Part shown: positions 22,277-35,713 of the stretch, in pieces
How positions within the stretch are numbered: position 1 is the stretch's first letter
Layout of the letters: each line of letters starts with the position of its first letter
From: Ficedula albicollis
Lineage: Eukaryota; Chordata; Aves; Passeriformes; Muscicapidae
Length of the DNA: 64,000 bases
Assembly (NCBI RefSeq): GCF_000247815.1
Contig: NC_021700.1
Location: 22,957,208 to 23,021,207, forward strand
Direction: 5' to 3'
Notes under the pieces: model-generated
The model's input: the letters and a program-made list of their open reading frames with translations, nothing else
Told to the model about the DNA's origin: nothing
The model's database searches: none
Made by a program: the position numbers and the translations under genes

Positions 22277-23811
22277 CTGAAATTTAAAATGTTTCAGTAA
22301 CTTGGGCAGGTTAATTTATAAACTTTTTACACAGAATTTCTTTTAGGTGAATATTTTCCTTTTGCTATGAGCCACCATTGGAACAATTGCTAAGTAAGTT
22401 CAAGTATCACCCTGGCTGCAAAAAGAAGCACAGAAATAGCAACTGGAACAGTTTCCAAACCAAAACAAGTGAGCTCAGTTCGATAAGGTGCTGTGTCCTT
22501 ACAAGCTGTTGAACACTATGAATTCCAATGAAGCTTTGCCAGAGAGTGAGGGTACTCAGAGTCTCACAAGTGTCCTTGAGAGATCAGAGGAACAAGCCCA
22601 TAAAAACAAAGATAACAAAGGTAGTTGTGAGGGTAATAGATAATACCATGTCATGGTTTTTTAAATTAGAATTTTAAAGATAGGTATCTGTACATAGAGA
22701 CCCATATATAGATAAATATATATATACCTTTATGTATGTATATGTAATTCCTGTAAACAAGAAGTCATCAAAATCACTGGTTATGTGAAACAAAAGCAGT
22801 CCAAGGCACAAAAGACACCAGAGACAACTCAGAACTTTTTCTTAGTGCGTCTTAACCTTTTATGAAAATAAGATGTTGAACTGCTTCGGCAAAATTCATA
22901 ATTTATAAAAATACTTAGTTTTAATTCAGTGGCATAAATCTAAGAGGAGGTTTATCTTCCCTTGTAACAGCTTCTTAATATGGCAAAATTAAACCACTAG
23001 ATCTGTAGAAAAAAAGCACACAACTTTACATTAATTACAAATGTCACATTGGACAATGCAATTGTAAGGTCCCTTTAAAAAATATGAAGGGCAAACCATC
23101 AAGATTTGGAAAGAGATTTCTGTTTGTCAGCATGAACTGTAAGATCTGACAGATGCCATCCACAGCTCATTTAATTTACTGTGAAGCTATCTTCTCACAG
23201 TTTTCATGCAACAACAATAAATTTAAAAAATCTAAAAATCATGCAACATGCATTTTATTATATTAATGTTTTCTCAGTAATTATACAGAAGTAACAAGAC
23301 TGCATATAAATGCAGTCTCAAAGTAACCTGAGCCCTGAGTGTTAGAAATCATGTGAAGCCAAGCCCATGTTGTAGCCAAATTTAATATTGGCTTCATATC
23401 CGTGCTCCACAGCCAGGGAGTGATGTCATGGGATGTTTATTTGCAGCTTAACTTGACTTGCTGTAATGCGGGTACATTTGAGGGGTGGCTGGGATCTGTG
23501 ACTTTATTGCTGGCTTACTTGTGCCTTGCTATCACTGCTAAGTCAAGCATGAATGACCATATACAAGAAATAACTCCACATCTGAGCACCATGGAGATAG
23601 TTTGCAAGTACTGATATTTTAAACTGTCACATTGACTCCTCCTACTTTTGATCTCTCTCTTCTACATGTGAGGTAATATAAAGATAACATAAATACCACC
23701 AAATCACACCCTTCTGGATTTCAGTAAAATGTCATGAAATCTGTATTCCTTTCAAATGAACATGTTCCAAAAAAGAGACCTCACCTTTCATTTACTGAGG
23801 TGAGGGTAAAT

Positions 23812-23960
23812 AGCTGGCAACCAAGAAAGAAACACCTGTACACAAACAGATCTGATATGTGAGAAGTGAGGTATCAGAGCTGGCAACCAAGAAAGAAACA
23901 TCTGTACAATATGTTCACCTGTACACGAACAGATCTGATATGTGAGAAGTGAGGTATCAT
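23812..23960. repeat. Imperfect tandem duplication of about 66 bp
   Basis: AGCTGGCAACCAAGAAAGAA through AGATCTGATATGTGAGAAGT and GAGGTATCA occurs twice. The second copy has a roughly 17-19 bp insertion (about ATCTGTACAATATGTTC). Confidence 0.9.
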
Positions 23961-24167
23961 ATACATGTTTTTTTCACAAGCAGAACTGCACTTTAATGAA
24001 AAATAGCTTCCACAGGAAAAGCATTTTCACAAGTATTTATAGCAATGGACTAGCTTACTGAAATTGAGGGCATTTTATCTGTCTTTTAGGGGGAAACAGC
24101 TTGGATATAGTGGCAAGAAGTTGGACTTATAAACTCTTACCTGTGGTGACACCACAATGCTATTGGC

Positions 24168-24475
24168 ACGAATCACAGAATGGTCTGTGTTGGAAGAGGC
24201 CTTAAAGACCATTTAGTTTCTATTTCTTTGCAATGGGTAGGGACACCTTCCATTAGACCAGGTTGCTCAGAGCCACATCCAGCCTGGCCTTGAACACTTC
24301 CACAGGTGGGGCATCCACAACTTCTCCGGACAACCTGTTCCACTGCCACATCACTCTTACTGTGAAGAATTTTTTTCCTAATGTCTAATATAAATCTGTC
24401 CCCTTTCAGTTTAAAGGTATTGCCCTTTGTCCTGTCTCTACATGCCCTTGTAAAACATCCCTCTCCAGTTTAAGG
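24168..24475 (-). mobile_element. CR1 LINE 3' region, minus orientation
   Basis: It begins GAATCACAGAATGGTCTGTG, the reverse complement of the CR1 terminus. It continues through CCAGCCTGGCCTTGAACACT and CATGCCCTTGTAAAACATCC, which are CR1 3' UTR/ORF2-end segments. Inserted in CMYA5 intron 2. Confidence 0.92.
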
Positions 24476-25017
24476 CCATTCTGCATATGAAAGCAAATGG
24501 ATCAGAAAATAAGTTGGCACTTCAACAAAACTGTGCAGAGTAATTTATCTAACACCTCCAAACAACCAATCCATGTAAGTGGGACAGGGAACACTTTATG
24601 ATGATACCAGTCTCCACACAGGGAGGTTTCTGTACCTTGTCAAGTGAAGTGAGCTGCTGTAACTGAAGTTTTATTTTCATGGAAACAATATTCTCCCCAT
24701 TTCTCCCTCTACATATCAAAACCAGAAGAAACTTACACAGATAAGACTGAAAGATGGTAACAACTATGTATAAACAAGGCCATTCAAATTTCTGAATAAA
24801 TTAAAATACCAGCTTAGCAAGACTAGGACTCCAGAGAATACCTTAATAAGATAGTCTCCCTTCAAGATCTCCAACAGGTGCGTAGGAATAGTTTTTATTT
24901 AATAGATACTGCAGCTTAGCTTCTGGACTGCTCTTTGAAGCTTCTCCTTTTAACAACACAAGAGGACTGGAGAAATTAGCCTTAGTAGCTACTTTTTTTA
25001 CTCAAATTAATTCTTAC

Positions 25018-28000
25018 CTTCATCTTGGTTGCAGCATCATCTAGTGTTGTGACTTCATGGTCCTTATGTTCTCCAAAAAGCTTGTCAATAGCAGATATTG
25101 GGCATTTGCAGTGGTAACAATAAGTGTCTACTTGTGCTTTCTTCAGATCTCTTTGTGGGCTCTCAATTTGAGGAATGTTTGTTGCTGATTTTTCAGGATA
25201 CATCACCACAAAGCCTGAATCTTCAAGCTCAACAGGAGTTCTTTGTTCTGGCTCATTTACAAATTCATAACTATCAGCAGCATGATCAAAGGAGTCCCTG
25301 TCCTCAAATAATAGCTCCTCATGTGTAAATTGAGATGATATTTCGTCTTGCAAAAGCTCTTCTTGTGTAATCACATCATAGTCCATTGACTCAGCAAAAT
25401 CTTCATAAACATCACAGTGCTGCTCCTCTCTTTGCGAGTCTGGATTCTCTGTTTCCTGAGTGGTAGGAACACAGGACAGATGTTCCTGAGTAAACTGATC
25501 ATCTAAACTGTCTTCAGTGGGAGCCCTGACATATGGAACGTACTTTTCTATTTGAGGAACTGCTGTTATATCTTCCTGTTCTTCCTGCTTAGTACTAGCT
25601 TCTTGATATGCAGCTCCCTGATAAACCGCTTGATGACTGTATCCTTGTTGACTTGGCTGCACTGGCAACTCTTCAGTTCTTTCTACTGGTACGTTTTCTT
25701 CTCTTTCTTCAGTGATATCAGTTCCTGCACCTGAAAGAACTGTTCTGCTTCCAAAAGGAATGGCATGCATTGGCTTGCAAATTGTTGCTTGAATGTTGCT
25801 GTCAACCTGGAATTTGTCTCTCTCCCTAACCTCTCTTTCTGACATAACCTCAGTTTTTACATATTGAACATCACCAGATCCCTGCTTCTGTTTATTCTCC
25901 GAACTGCAAACCAGAATTCCTCCACTAAAGGACTCATCTTCTGATATCTGGTCTTTTTCAGGCCCTATGGGCTTACTTGGAATTTCATCTTTAAGAATGT
26001 ATTTTTCAAAATACATTCCAGTTCCATCATCTGTGTCTGAATTTCTACTAGGGAAAGAAGCATTAGAATTACCACTTTCTTCATCAGAGGGAGTCTCATC
26101 CTTTGTCTTTTCACCTACTGCTTCTGCATAGAGGTCCTTGTATAAAAATGATAGAGCAGGTGGCTCCTCTAAAAGCTCTGGGTTAACTGCAGCAACCGTG
26201 GTAGGGAACAAGAGAGATCGTTCTAGCACTCCTTCTTCTGAATCAAAGAGTGGGGTTCCCGGTGACTTCCATTCATCTTCTACATTAGTAATGCTTTTAC
26301 TGCTAGAATCAATTGATTTCTGCAGTGGCAAAGGTTTTGAAGCATCTGCATAGGACTTCATTTTGCTTTCTCCTTTTATGGTACCATAAAAGACTTCATC
26401 CAGGTCCTCAAGTAAGGAAAACTCTTCCAAAGTATCTACCTCAGTACTTTCTTTAACAGATTTGGCTTCTTCCATAGATTCATTGGGGTCTTCTGTCACA
26501 GGAGACAATGAAATTCGTCTTTCAAATTGTGGCTTAATTGGGGATTTGTCATCAATCAATGTGTATTTTTCAAAATAATCCATATCAGCAGTACCATTAT
26601 TAGGATCCAACTTTGCATAATTGTTGTTTTCTGGCAACAGAAGGTTTTCCTGTTGAGTTTCTTCAGTTTCCTCAGCATCTTCCTTTTTTTCCAATTCTAT
26701 TAGTTCATGGCTTGCAGGTCCCACTACTGAGCTTTCTGAAATTTCTGTGGTTCTTCCTGAAGTTAAGGCTCTCTGGCCATCCTCAACTAATTTTCTTCTA
26801 AATGAAGGATTTGTTTCCAAGTATTCCAATTTATCAGGCATGTGTTTACTTTCTTCTTGATCAACAGAAGAAATATGTGCAGGTGCATGAATATTGAGTA
26901 TTTCATAACCTTCTGAAATTATATTAAATAAATCTTTTTGTTCAGTAGTCTCCAGAGCACCCTGACTGTCTTCTACAACACTTCCATGCTCCATTTCTTC
27001 CTCTTCTCCTCTCAGGAAATGTTCAGGCACTTCAGATATTTTGCCTGCCTCCAGATGTTGCACTGCTTCAATTTTTGTAGGGTGTAAAGTACTAGTTTCA
27101 TGCTCCAGAAGTTTATCTGGACTTTGATTATCTCCTACCAGAGATGGTAAATCATACCTTTGTGTTCTGGGACTAGTGTCTGAGGACTTCCTGTAAGGGG
27201 ATTTATTTGACACTGATTCAGAAACTCTAAATGTATGTCCCTTAGTCACTGAAGTCTCTTGAACTGTAAATTCTGTGCAACTTCCAGCTGGGAATTGTTT
27301 TGATCCAAAATCAGAAGCCTCAATTCTGTGTGTGTCTGCATCCGCAGCCCCTATTGGACTAACTGAGCGAGCTTTCACCTCTTCTACCAGCCAGCTAGCC
27401 AACCCAAAAGGTGGAATATCTGGGTCCTGCTTTTCTTCAGAACTTGAGCTGAGGGGCTTAATCTCTACTGAAGAAAGGCTGCCCCATTCACTAGAATAAT
27501 GCTGAGTTTTGTGTGTTTCATGAACAAGGTCTGATGAAACAAATTCCAGATGCTCCAAGGTTGTACGCTTTTGGTCTTCAAAAGATTGTTGCATTTCATG
27601 TCTATGATCTCCTTCAGTATAAATACCCGAAACTTTATTAGACGGCTTTCCAAGCATGTCTGCTATATCAGATAAAGATGACGGAATATTTTGTTTCTCT
27701 TCATCATCAGTGAGAGCCATTGACACTGACTTTTCAAGTTCTGAATTTCCAGGTAATTTATGAAAAGGTATAAATGACTCTGATGACACTGCTTGCTGGT
27801 CTGCTACACCAGTCACCTTTGACTCTGTGGCCACTGACCTTGGCAGTGTCTGTACATCAGGTTGCATTTCTTGTTCATATTGCTCAGTAGTGAATTTGAG
27901 GTGACTTCTTAGCTGCTCTGGAGACAAATATGTTGTGTCCAATGCACAGGATTCTAGCTTTTCTTGGTCTTGTACTTGAGATGTACTCTCCAAGTGCACT

Positions 28001-31000
28001 GTCTTTAAGCTTGCTGTTTCAAGTGAACCGAGTTGAATTTTTTGCAACTGTTTTTCATTGTGTGGTGGAATTACATGTTCACACTCTGATTGTTTGGGCT
28101 GGGTAATAAGTGGCTGCATACTTCCATTTTCTTGTTTGGCAAGGGACCGTGTGGGAACCAAATATTCTGGCACTGGTTTTGAATAAGGTGGAATTTCTTG
28201 CTGACATGTTTCATCAGCTGAATAAAATGGAACTGAAGGCTCAGACTTCAGTTTTGAAGGTACAGTCAAGTAATCCTGACTTTCTAGAGTTCCTATTTTA
28301 TCTGTAGAATATGATAAATCTTGTTGTTCAGGTTCTAATTGTGTAGCTGTGTGAAAGTAATGTGGAGTCTGTTCTCTCTCAGCTTCAGGTAAAATTTCAC
28401 ATTCAGCCTCTGACTTTGCAGCTATAGGCAAACGTAGAAGACTTTCTGTATTCTCTGCTTCTTTTCTTGCAAAAAAGGACCTTGGCTCAGGCTGGGCCTT
28501 TTCTGAGTGTTCTATTTTATAGTGGGAGTAAGATGTATCTAAATGTTTGGGGGATGAGCCTCCAGTTACAGTTGAAGCACTTGGGCTTCCTTCAGGGCTT
28601 GTTTCAGAGACAGTGTGTGGATCACCCAAAGGCATAGAGACTGTTTGTTCAATAACAGATGAATATGGTTGAATTTTGTGGCTGTCTGCCTCCTCAGTGG
28701 AAAACGATAAATGTTGCTCCATTTCCAACTCAGCACTTCGAGATGAAAGAGCACCACTGTCTTGCTTCTGTGAGTGTCCTGCTCTCAGTGGGGCCATTTC
28801 ACGCTTTTCTGCTTTGTCAGTAGGACTTAATAAATCTGATTGTTTGAAGTCTGGTTGAGTAGTTTCCTGTTCCACGGTTCTGACAAAGGTATGTGCTACA
28901 GAAGGTGTTTCTGGCTGCTCTTTTTCAACATCAGAGGACTGCAAACTAACACATGGCTGTTCTGATTGGACCCCATCCCTCCAGTTTGTTTCACCAGTGA
29001 AATACGGTATCTCTGGATGCTCCAGCTGGGCAGTCTGCTCTGCCTTGCCACAGGAATATGATGAATCTAGTGGCTTTATTACATGAATCTCTGCTTTGCC
29101 AAGAGAGTATGACAAATCAGGATGTTTTGAATACAGTTGTTCTGGTTCCAACTGCTCTGATTTTTCTGTGGAATACAAAGCACCAGAAGGTGTGAACCCT
29201 GCTTGTGCAGTGTCCTGTTTTTTTGTTTTGCCAGAGGAATAGAAGTCTGGGAACTCCCCTTCCACTGGAGATGTATTTGGTTGCTCTTCCATGCCATGGG
29301 GACTGGAAAACACTGGTTGTTCCAATTTTAGTTGTACTATTTCCTCTGGGTGTAATGTATAGCTTCCCCTCTCCTGTTTCACCTCCAGCTGTGCACTTTG
29401 TTTTTCTTCACTAACAGAAGAGGACAAATCTGTGTGCAGTACTTTGTCCCTGACATTTGCATGTTCAGACTCTGGTAGAGCAGCCCATGATGGCTTTGTT
29501 TTGACAAATGAATGCAACAAATTCTGTTCTTTCAGCTCTGGCTGTGTTGTTTTATGAGGTTCTGCTGTGCCAACAGAGAACGACAAATCTGCATAATCTG
29601 AGTTTGCTTGGGAATTTTGCAGTCCTTCTGTTTTCTCCATAGAGCACTGCAGCTCAGGGTGTTCTGCCTGCATTCCTGCACCTTTCCATTCCTCTGCTTT
29701 GCTGAGAGATGATGAAAATTCATCTGTCTTTTCTTGCTCTGGTTGAATATTTTCCTGCTTTACTGTGCCAGTGGAATGAAATAAATCCAGGCACTCCAAA
29801 TCCTCATAAGCAATTTGAGTTTGCTGTGTTTCACCAATTGAACATGATAAATCCATAATTTCTGCCTCTGGCCGTACGATTTCATGATATTCTAATATGC
29901 CAGCAGATAAATCTAAATGGTGTGATTTTGCATTTAAAGTTTCTTGTTCTGCCTCACTGAGAGAATGATGTAATTCTAAATGTCCCAATTCTGTCTGTGC
30001 TTTCTTGCCTTGTGCCTCTTTTTCTAAAGAATGCAAGAAGCCTGGCTTCTCCTCTCCAGCAGTTTGTCCTTGCTCTGTTGTGCCAGGCCAAGAGGACAGA
30101 TCTGGATTTTCTAACACTGCTTGTGTAGTTCCTTGTGGCTTTGCTTTATCAATGGAATGCAGTGAATCGGGATGCTTTGGCTCTGCTTTTAACATTTCTC
30201 TTTGCTCCATTTTTCCACTCTGGGATAGTGCATCTGGAGCTCTCTGTTTCTCCTTTGAAGCTTGTGGATGCTCTGCTCTGCTGACAGACTGCTCCTCTTC
30301 AGAGCATTCCACAGTTGTGTGCTCCATCCCTCGCTGCCCCACTTCCCTGGCCAGGGGTGCCAAGCTCGCATGGCCTGGCTCCAGCTGTGCAGGTGGGAGT
30401 TTCTCTATTTTGTCATGGCCATACAATGCACCTGGCTCTTCCAACCCCAGCTGGATTGTTTCCTGCACTTTGTTGAGGGAATGTGCTAGACCAGGGTGTT
30501 CAGGTTTCAGCTGTGATGTTTGCAGCCCTCCTACTTTGAAAACAGTGTAAGGCAAATCAGAATGTCCCCGCCCTGGTTCTGCCATTTCTGTTTTCTCTGC
30601 TGTATCCACAGAACATGACAAATGTGGAATTTCCACTTCTGGCTGAACTGTTTTCTGTTCCATTTGTCCAAAGGGATAAGTTTGCTCTGTTTCTTGTACT
30701 CTTCGCTGTACCTCTGTGCTTTCCAGAGGAGATATCACATCAGTATGCTCTGCCTCTGGTGGTGTCATTTCATTTGGCCTATCAATGGAAAATGATAAAT
30801 TTGGTTGTTCCAAGCCCTCCTGGGCATGCTCTAAAGTGTCCCTTTTAACAGGAGAATGTGTTAACTTTTCTTGTTCTAATTCCTGCTTTGCGGCTTTCTG
30901 CTGCTTCTCTCTGCCAAGAGAAAGTTTTCTGTGTTTTTGATCCAATGCTGCTACTTCTTCCTGGCTTGTCTCACCAGTGGAATGTGACAAATCAGAATGC

Positions 31001-34000
31001 TTCATTTCCCATGGTGCAATTTCCGGATGTTTTGACTTTATTTGTGCAGTTGCTGGAGAAGCTCTTTTTCTAGCTACTTTAGGCAATTCTTGATGTTTAG
31101 ACTCAAACTTTGGAGTTGATTGTTCTTCGCCTTTACCAAAGGAGAATGATGAATCTGAATATTTTGAATCCAATTGTGAGCATGATTGATTTGGGTATTG
31201 AGATTCTACTTCCATACTTTCGTCTTGTGCTGCTTCACCCAGGCTTCCTTGTGAATCTAAATGTTCTGATTTTTGCTGTGTTTCTCCCATGGAGTATGAG
31301 AGATCTGGATGTCCTGACTCCTGCTCCACAATGTCACCTTGTTTTGATTCACCACTGTCACATAAAATATCTGGATGTTCTACCATGGCTGGTTCAGTTT
31401 CTCGTTGTTTCAAATGGAGTGGTAAGGTTGGGTTTTTCAATAATTTTTCTTGCTCATGAGAGGAATACAGCAAATCTGGATATTCCGAAGTTATTTCCAT
31501 TTCCAGTGCAGCTCCTTTTTCACTGGAAGAAGGCAAAAATGTTTGCTCCAGCTTCGGATGTACTATTTCTTGTTGCTGTGATTTGTGTTGTATAATTTCC
31601 TTCACTGGTTCTGTACTTACATAAAATGATTTTTCTGGATTTGCTGGCTCTGTTTGCATTTTTTCTTGCATTTGTTTACTGAATGAATACGGCAAAGATG
31701 GGTGCACTAACCCTGGTTGAGCTATTTCTTGCTGTGCCAAATTAATTTGATCTATGACCTCCTCTTTACCCACGCTTTCTGAAATAACTGAATACTCTGT
31801 TTCCATTTGCACAGCTTCTTGTTGGTCTGTTACCTGCTGTTTCACCTGTCTTTGTACTGTATTTTGTTCCGTTCTACCAAAGGACCATGAAACATCTGGC
31901 TGGGGCACTTTCAGTGGTGATGTTTCCTGTTGCTGACCACCAGCAGTGGAACAGGAAGGAAACGACTGCTCCTGCTCCCTTTGTGTCCTTTCCCAGGGCT
32001 TGGCTCTGTCAGTCAGTTGTGACCGCAAAGGTCCTGACTCCACTCCTTTTTGCATCATTTCTCCAGTGATAAATGAGAAATCCCTCTTTTCTGAAACTAC
32101 TTGTAGATTTTCATGTTGCTCTGCTTCACTAGTAAAACATGATGGCTCTGTACCTTCTAAGTTTCTCTGTACAGCTTCGTGTACCATTTTTCCCTGGGAA
32201 TACAGTGAATCAGTTTGTTCCAGCTTTGGTTGCAATTTCTGATGCTCTGTTTTGCCAGTGGAAGATGCTGTCTCTGGCTGTTTTGCCTTCAGCTGTGAAA
32301 TTTTATGTTCCTGTTCTTTTCTGGTAGAATGTGGCCAAACTGGATGCTCTGACTCCAGTTGAATAATTTCTCCTAGCATTGCCATTGCAGAGGAATCCAC
32401 CTTACCTCCAGACTGCGAATCCTGCTGTACAGGCTGTGGCTGTTCTCCTTTGTCAGTTTGTGACAGTTTTTGCTCCTTTGTTTTATTTATGGGATACGGT
32501 AACTCTGAAAATGCTGTTTCGAGATACCCAGTTTGCTGTATCTCAGCCTTCCCAGTGGAATCAAATATATCTGGATGTACCAACTGGGGTTCTGTAGTAT
32601 TTTCTTTCTCTGCTTCCTCCATAAAACATGATAAATCTGAATGTGCTAGTGCAAGCTCTTCTTCTCCCTGTTTTTCTTTTTCAGGGGAATAAGACTGTTC
32701 CAGTTCAAAGGGACTGAATGCTTGGTTTTCTGTTTCTTCCCTGGAAAGCAAAACCTGATGCTCCTTTTCCAGCTGTGCACTTTGCATTGTCTTGACTACT
32801 TCCTTGGTTAAAGAAGAGTCTGGATGACCGATATCCAGCTGTGAACTCTCTGGTTCCATCATTTCTTCTCTGGAATATGATAGATCTGAGTGCTCTGTCT
32901 CCAATTGTGCACTCTCTGATTCCTCCATTTCTTCCCTGGAAAAAGGGAAGTCTGAATGCTCCATTTCCAGCTGTGCACTCTCTGGTTCTTTTGTTTCTTC
33001 CTTGGAAGAAAATTCTGGGTGTTCTGTCTCCACTTGTGATCTCCCTGATTTCTCTGTTTCTTTTGTGGAAAAAAGCAGTTCCGGATAGTCTGTATCTGGC
33101 ATTGCACTCTCTGATCCCTCTGTTTCTTCCCTGGAATATGAGAAATCTGGAAGTTCTGTCTGTAGCTGTGCACTCTCTGATTCCTCCATTTCTTCCCTGG
33201 AAAAAGAGAAGTCTGGATGCTCCATTTCCAGCTGTGCACTCTCTGGTTCTTTTGTTTCTTCCTTGGAAGAAAATTCTGGGTGTTCTGTCTCCACTTGTGA
33301 TCTCCCTGATTTCTCTGTTTCTTTTGTGGAAAAAAGCAGTTCCGGATAGTCTGTATCTGGCATTGCACTCTCTGATCCCTCTGTTTCTTCCCTGGAATAT
33401 GAGAAATCTGGAAGTTCTGTCTGTAGCTGTGCACTCTCTGATTCCTCCATTTCTTCCCTGGAAAAAGAGAAGTCTGGATGCTCCATTTCCAGCTGTGCAC
33501 TCTCTGGTTCTTTTGTTTCTTCCTTGGAAGAAAATTCTGGGTGTTCTGTCTCCACTTGTGATCTCCCTGATGTCTCTGTTTCTTTTGTGGTAAAAAGCAG
33601 TTCTGGATAGTCTGTATCTGGTATTGCACTCTCTGATCCCTCTGTTTCTTCCTTGGAATATGAGAAATCCAGAATTTCTGTCTCTAGCTGTGCACTTCCT
33701 GGTTCCTCTATTTCTTCCCTGGAAAAAGAGAAGTCTGGGTGCTCCATCTCCATCTGTTTACCCTTCAATTCCTCTGTTTCCTCCCTGGGAGAAGAGAAGT
33801 CTGGATGCTCTGTCTCCATCTGTGTTGTCTCTGATTCTCCAGTTTCTTCAGTGGAATATGAGAGATCTGGATGTTCCATCTCCATTTGCTCACCTTCTGC
33901 TTGTTTGTTTTCTTCAAAGGAAAAATCAGAATGATCAAAATCTACTGCTTTATTTATATCTGAAGTTTTCTGTGTTTCTTCTGTTTCTGTCTGAACAGGA

Positions 34001-35713
34001 TATGAAATGCCAAAATATTTGGAATCTATAGTTTCAGGAATTGGAGGTTTTAACTTAATTCTTTGCTTCTCTGTTTCCTGAAGTGAAAAGCCTTGTTCAA
34101 ACTTTGTTTGGTTCTCCAAATGAACATTTTTATTTTCTGAGGATGGGGTCTTTTGACCCTCTTCTCTTTCAGCTGAATACATTAGATCTGAAGTCTCTGA
34201 CTCTGACAGTGCAGTTGTTGATGATGGACACTCAGTTTCTTGCTTCTCTGTTTCATTTCCAGAATATGGTAAAAGTACATGTTCAGACTCAGACTGTGCA
34301 ACTTCTGATGACTGAGAAATAATATCTTCCTGAATTCTTTCAGTTGAAGTGGAATCTTTGGATTTAGCTGAGGGAACATCAGGTAAGTAAGACTTCTCTG
34401 TGTCCTTCTCAGGATGTTTTGACATAGATTCTGTAGGCAAAATATGCTGGGAACTTGGTCTATCTAACTCACTAACAAAATCTGCTGAAACAGACTGTGG
34501 TGCAGAATTGGGCTGAACTTCCTGCTTCTTCATTTCATCCAGATGGTCTGATGCTGTCAGCAGGGATTGGTCTGGTTTCTTGTTTGCATTTTTGGCTGAG
34601 GAAAGCAGCCCTTGTTTCTCGTCAGACTTGAGTGATGTGGAGGTTGTCGACTCTGTTACTGATGTTCTGGCCATGCCTGAATGACTCTGCTGCTTCCTGG
34701 CTTCTTCACTCTTCAGTGAATGCCCTGAAACTTGATTTGGAGTCTCCAAAAGAGGTTGTGTCTCTTTTCCTTCTTCATGTTCAAGAGTTGATTCTTTCAT
34801 TTTATAAGGATCAATATTTTCAGAGGAAATATCATTTTTCTTAGTAAGCTGTTTTTCAAGAGGTGGTATTGGTGAAGAAAAGCTTTGATTTGCTTGTTCT
34901 GTGAGTTGTTGTCTTTGCTTCCTTCTTCTCTCTGAAGGTGTTTCAAGAATTTTACTTCTTGCTCCCTGAAAATGTTTTGGACGTGCTGCTTCTGAGAGTG
35001 AACCAAACTTCTGCAATCTTTCTTTTACTGATGTTTCAAGGAACTTTTCAGAATCTCCTGAAGCTGAACTACTTCTACGGATTCTGTTTTTCTCCAGTGT
35101 TTCAGGGGCTGGCCCAGTCCCTCCAAAAATTGAGTTGAACAGCTGGATTCTAGCTTGTACTGGTCCTCCAAGAATTGGACCGACTTTTCTCAGTCTGCTC
35201 TCCCTAAATATTGATCTTATTGGAGCACGTTTTATGGGTTCTTCTGCAATATTCTCTGGATCTTCTTTGTTCTCCAGCATTTCCTCATCTGTGTCTTGTG
35301 CTTCCACCTGCTCTACATTCAACACGGAGGCTTGCACGTCTCCCAGAACAGTTCTTGGTTCTTGCCTCTGCATTCCAGAAGAGTCACGTTTTTTATTGCA
35401 CTGGCCTCCCTTCGGTCTTGCAGCCACTGGCACCCTGTTTGAAGATTTGCGTGTCCTTTTCCGAACTATCTTGCCTTCATCCATGATAAAGATAACTTTT
35501 CCTGGAGGAGAACCTACTGGTGAACTTTCCATACTGTAAAGATCAGAAGCTGTACTAGTTTCTGAGGTCCAGGGAGTAGAACATCTGCTTGAGCTGGTTT
35601 CCCAGGTTATCCCACTGTCTTCACTTTGGCATGTTACCATAGAAAAGGAAGGGTTAGTCATGATGTACTGCAGCTTGGGTTTCACATCTTCACTTTGGAT
35701 AAGATCTTTAAAA
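25018..35713 (-). CDS. CMYA5: CMYA5 exon 2: giant repeat-rich exon ending in a B-box-like motif
   Basis: This 10,696-bp exon encodes most of the protein (residues 176-3740). The acceptor is TTGTTTGTAG|TTTTAAAG and the donor AAG|GTAAGAA. Near the start, residues about 196-250 hold the conserved PSFSMVT..DSGITWET block and a basic KVIFIMDEGKIVRKRTRK stretch. Residues about 770-2640 are a highly acidic array of degenerate units of about 20-30 residues built on EHPDLSYS followed by K/E-rich linkers. Conserved C-terminal blocks follow: EGYEILNIHAPAHISS, DYFEKYTLID, EEPPALSFLYKDLYAEAVGE, SFPSRNSDTDDGTG and YFEKYILKDE. The end carries a zinc-ligand pattern, C3707-x2-C3710 with H3724-x2-H3727, matching the B-box-like element of myospryn. 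Repeats differ from the mammalian ones, but length is similar. No frameshift or stop was seen. Confidence 0.97.
28300..33950 (-). repeat. Degenerate EHPDLSYS-type protein repeat field in CMYA5
   Basis: Dozens of imperfect units carry a core like EHPDLSYS or KHPDLSHS followed by a glycine/lysine/glutamate linker (for example GETQQ, GKAEE, EETEE). The spacing is irregular at about 18-35 residues. No hydrophobic or folded domain is apparent, so it is probably disordered and highly charged. Unit borders are too degenerate to list from reading alone. Confidence 0.85.
32854..33636 (-). repeat. Three 87-residue (261-bp) tandem repeats in CMYA5 exon 2
   Basis: Units lie at 33376-33636, 33115-33375 and 32854-33114. 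Each begins SESA(I/M)PDTDYPELLF and runs through EHPEFSSKEETKEPESAQ. The first two are nearly identical and the third diverges in its last quarter. Each unit contains four shorter, degenerate elements of about 20-22 residues. The exact offset of 261 bp keeps the reading frame. Confidence 0.96.

Larger units (their letters stand above)
21440..25017. other. CMYA5 introns 2 and 3 (exon 3 lies within)
   Basis: A G/T-rich low-complexity tract is at about 21615-21716 in intron 3. Intron 2 holds an imperfect 66-bp duplication at 23812-23960 and a CR1 copy at about 24168-24475. No other coding sequence was seen. Confidence 0.65.

Noticed and set aside
23780..23805. Candidate microexon ending SVNE-R with a GTGAGG donor
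   Set aside because: It lies between exons 2 and 3, the wrong place in the gene, and lacks a suitably placed acceptor.
32841..33593. 250-codon plus-strand ORF opposite CMYA5 exon 2
   Set aside because: It is the antisense shadow of the 261-bp repeats and shows no independent features. Other plus-strand ORFs in 25000-35700 were dropped for the same reason.
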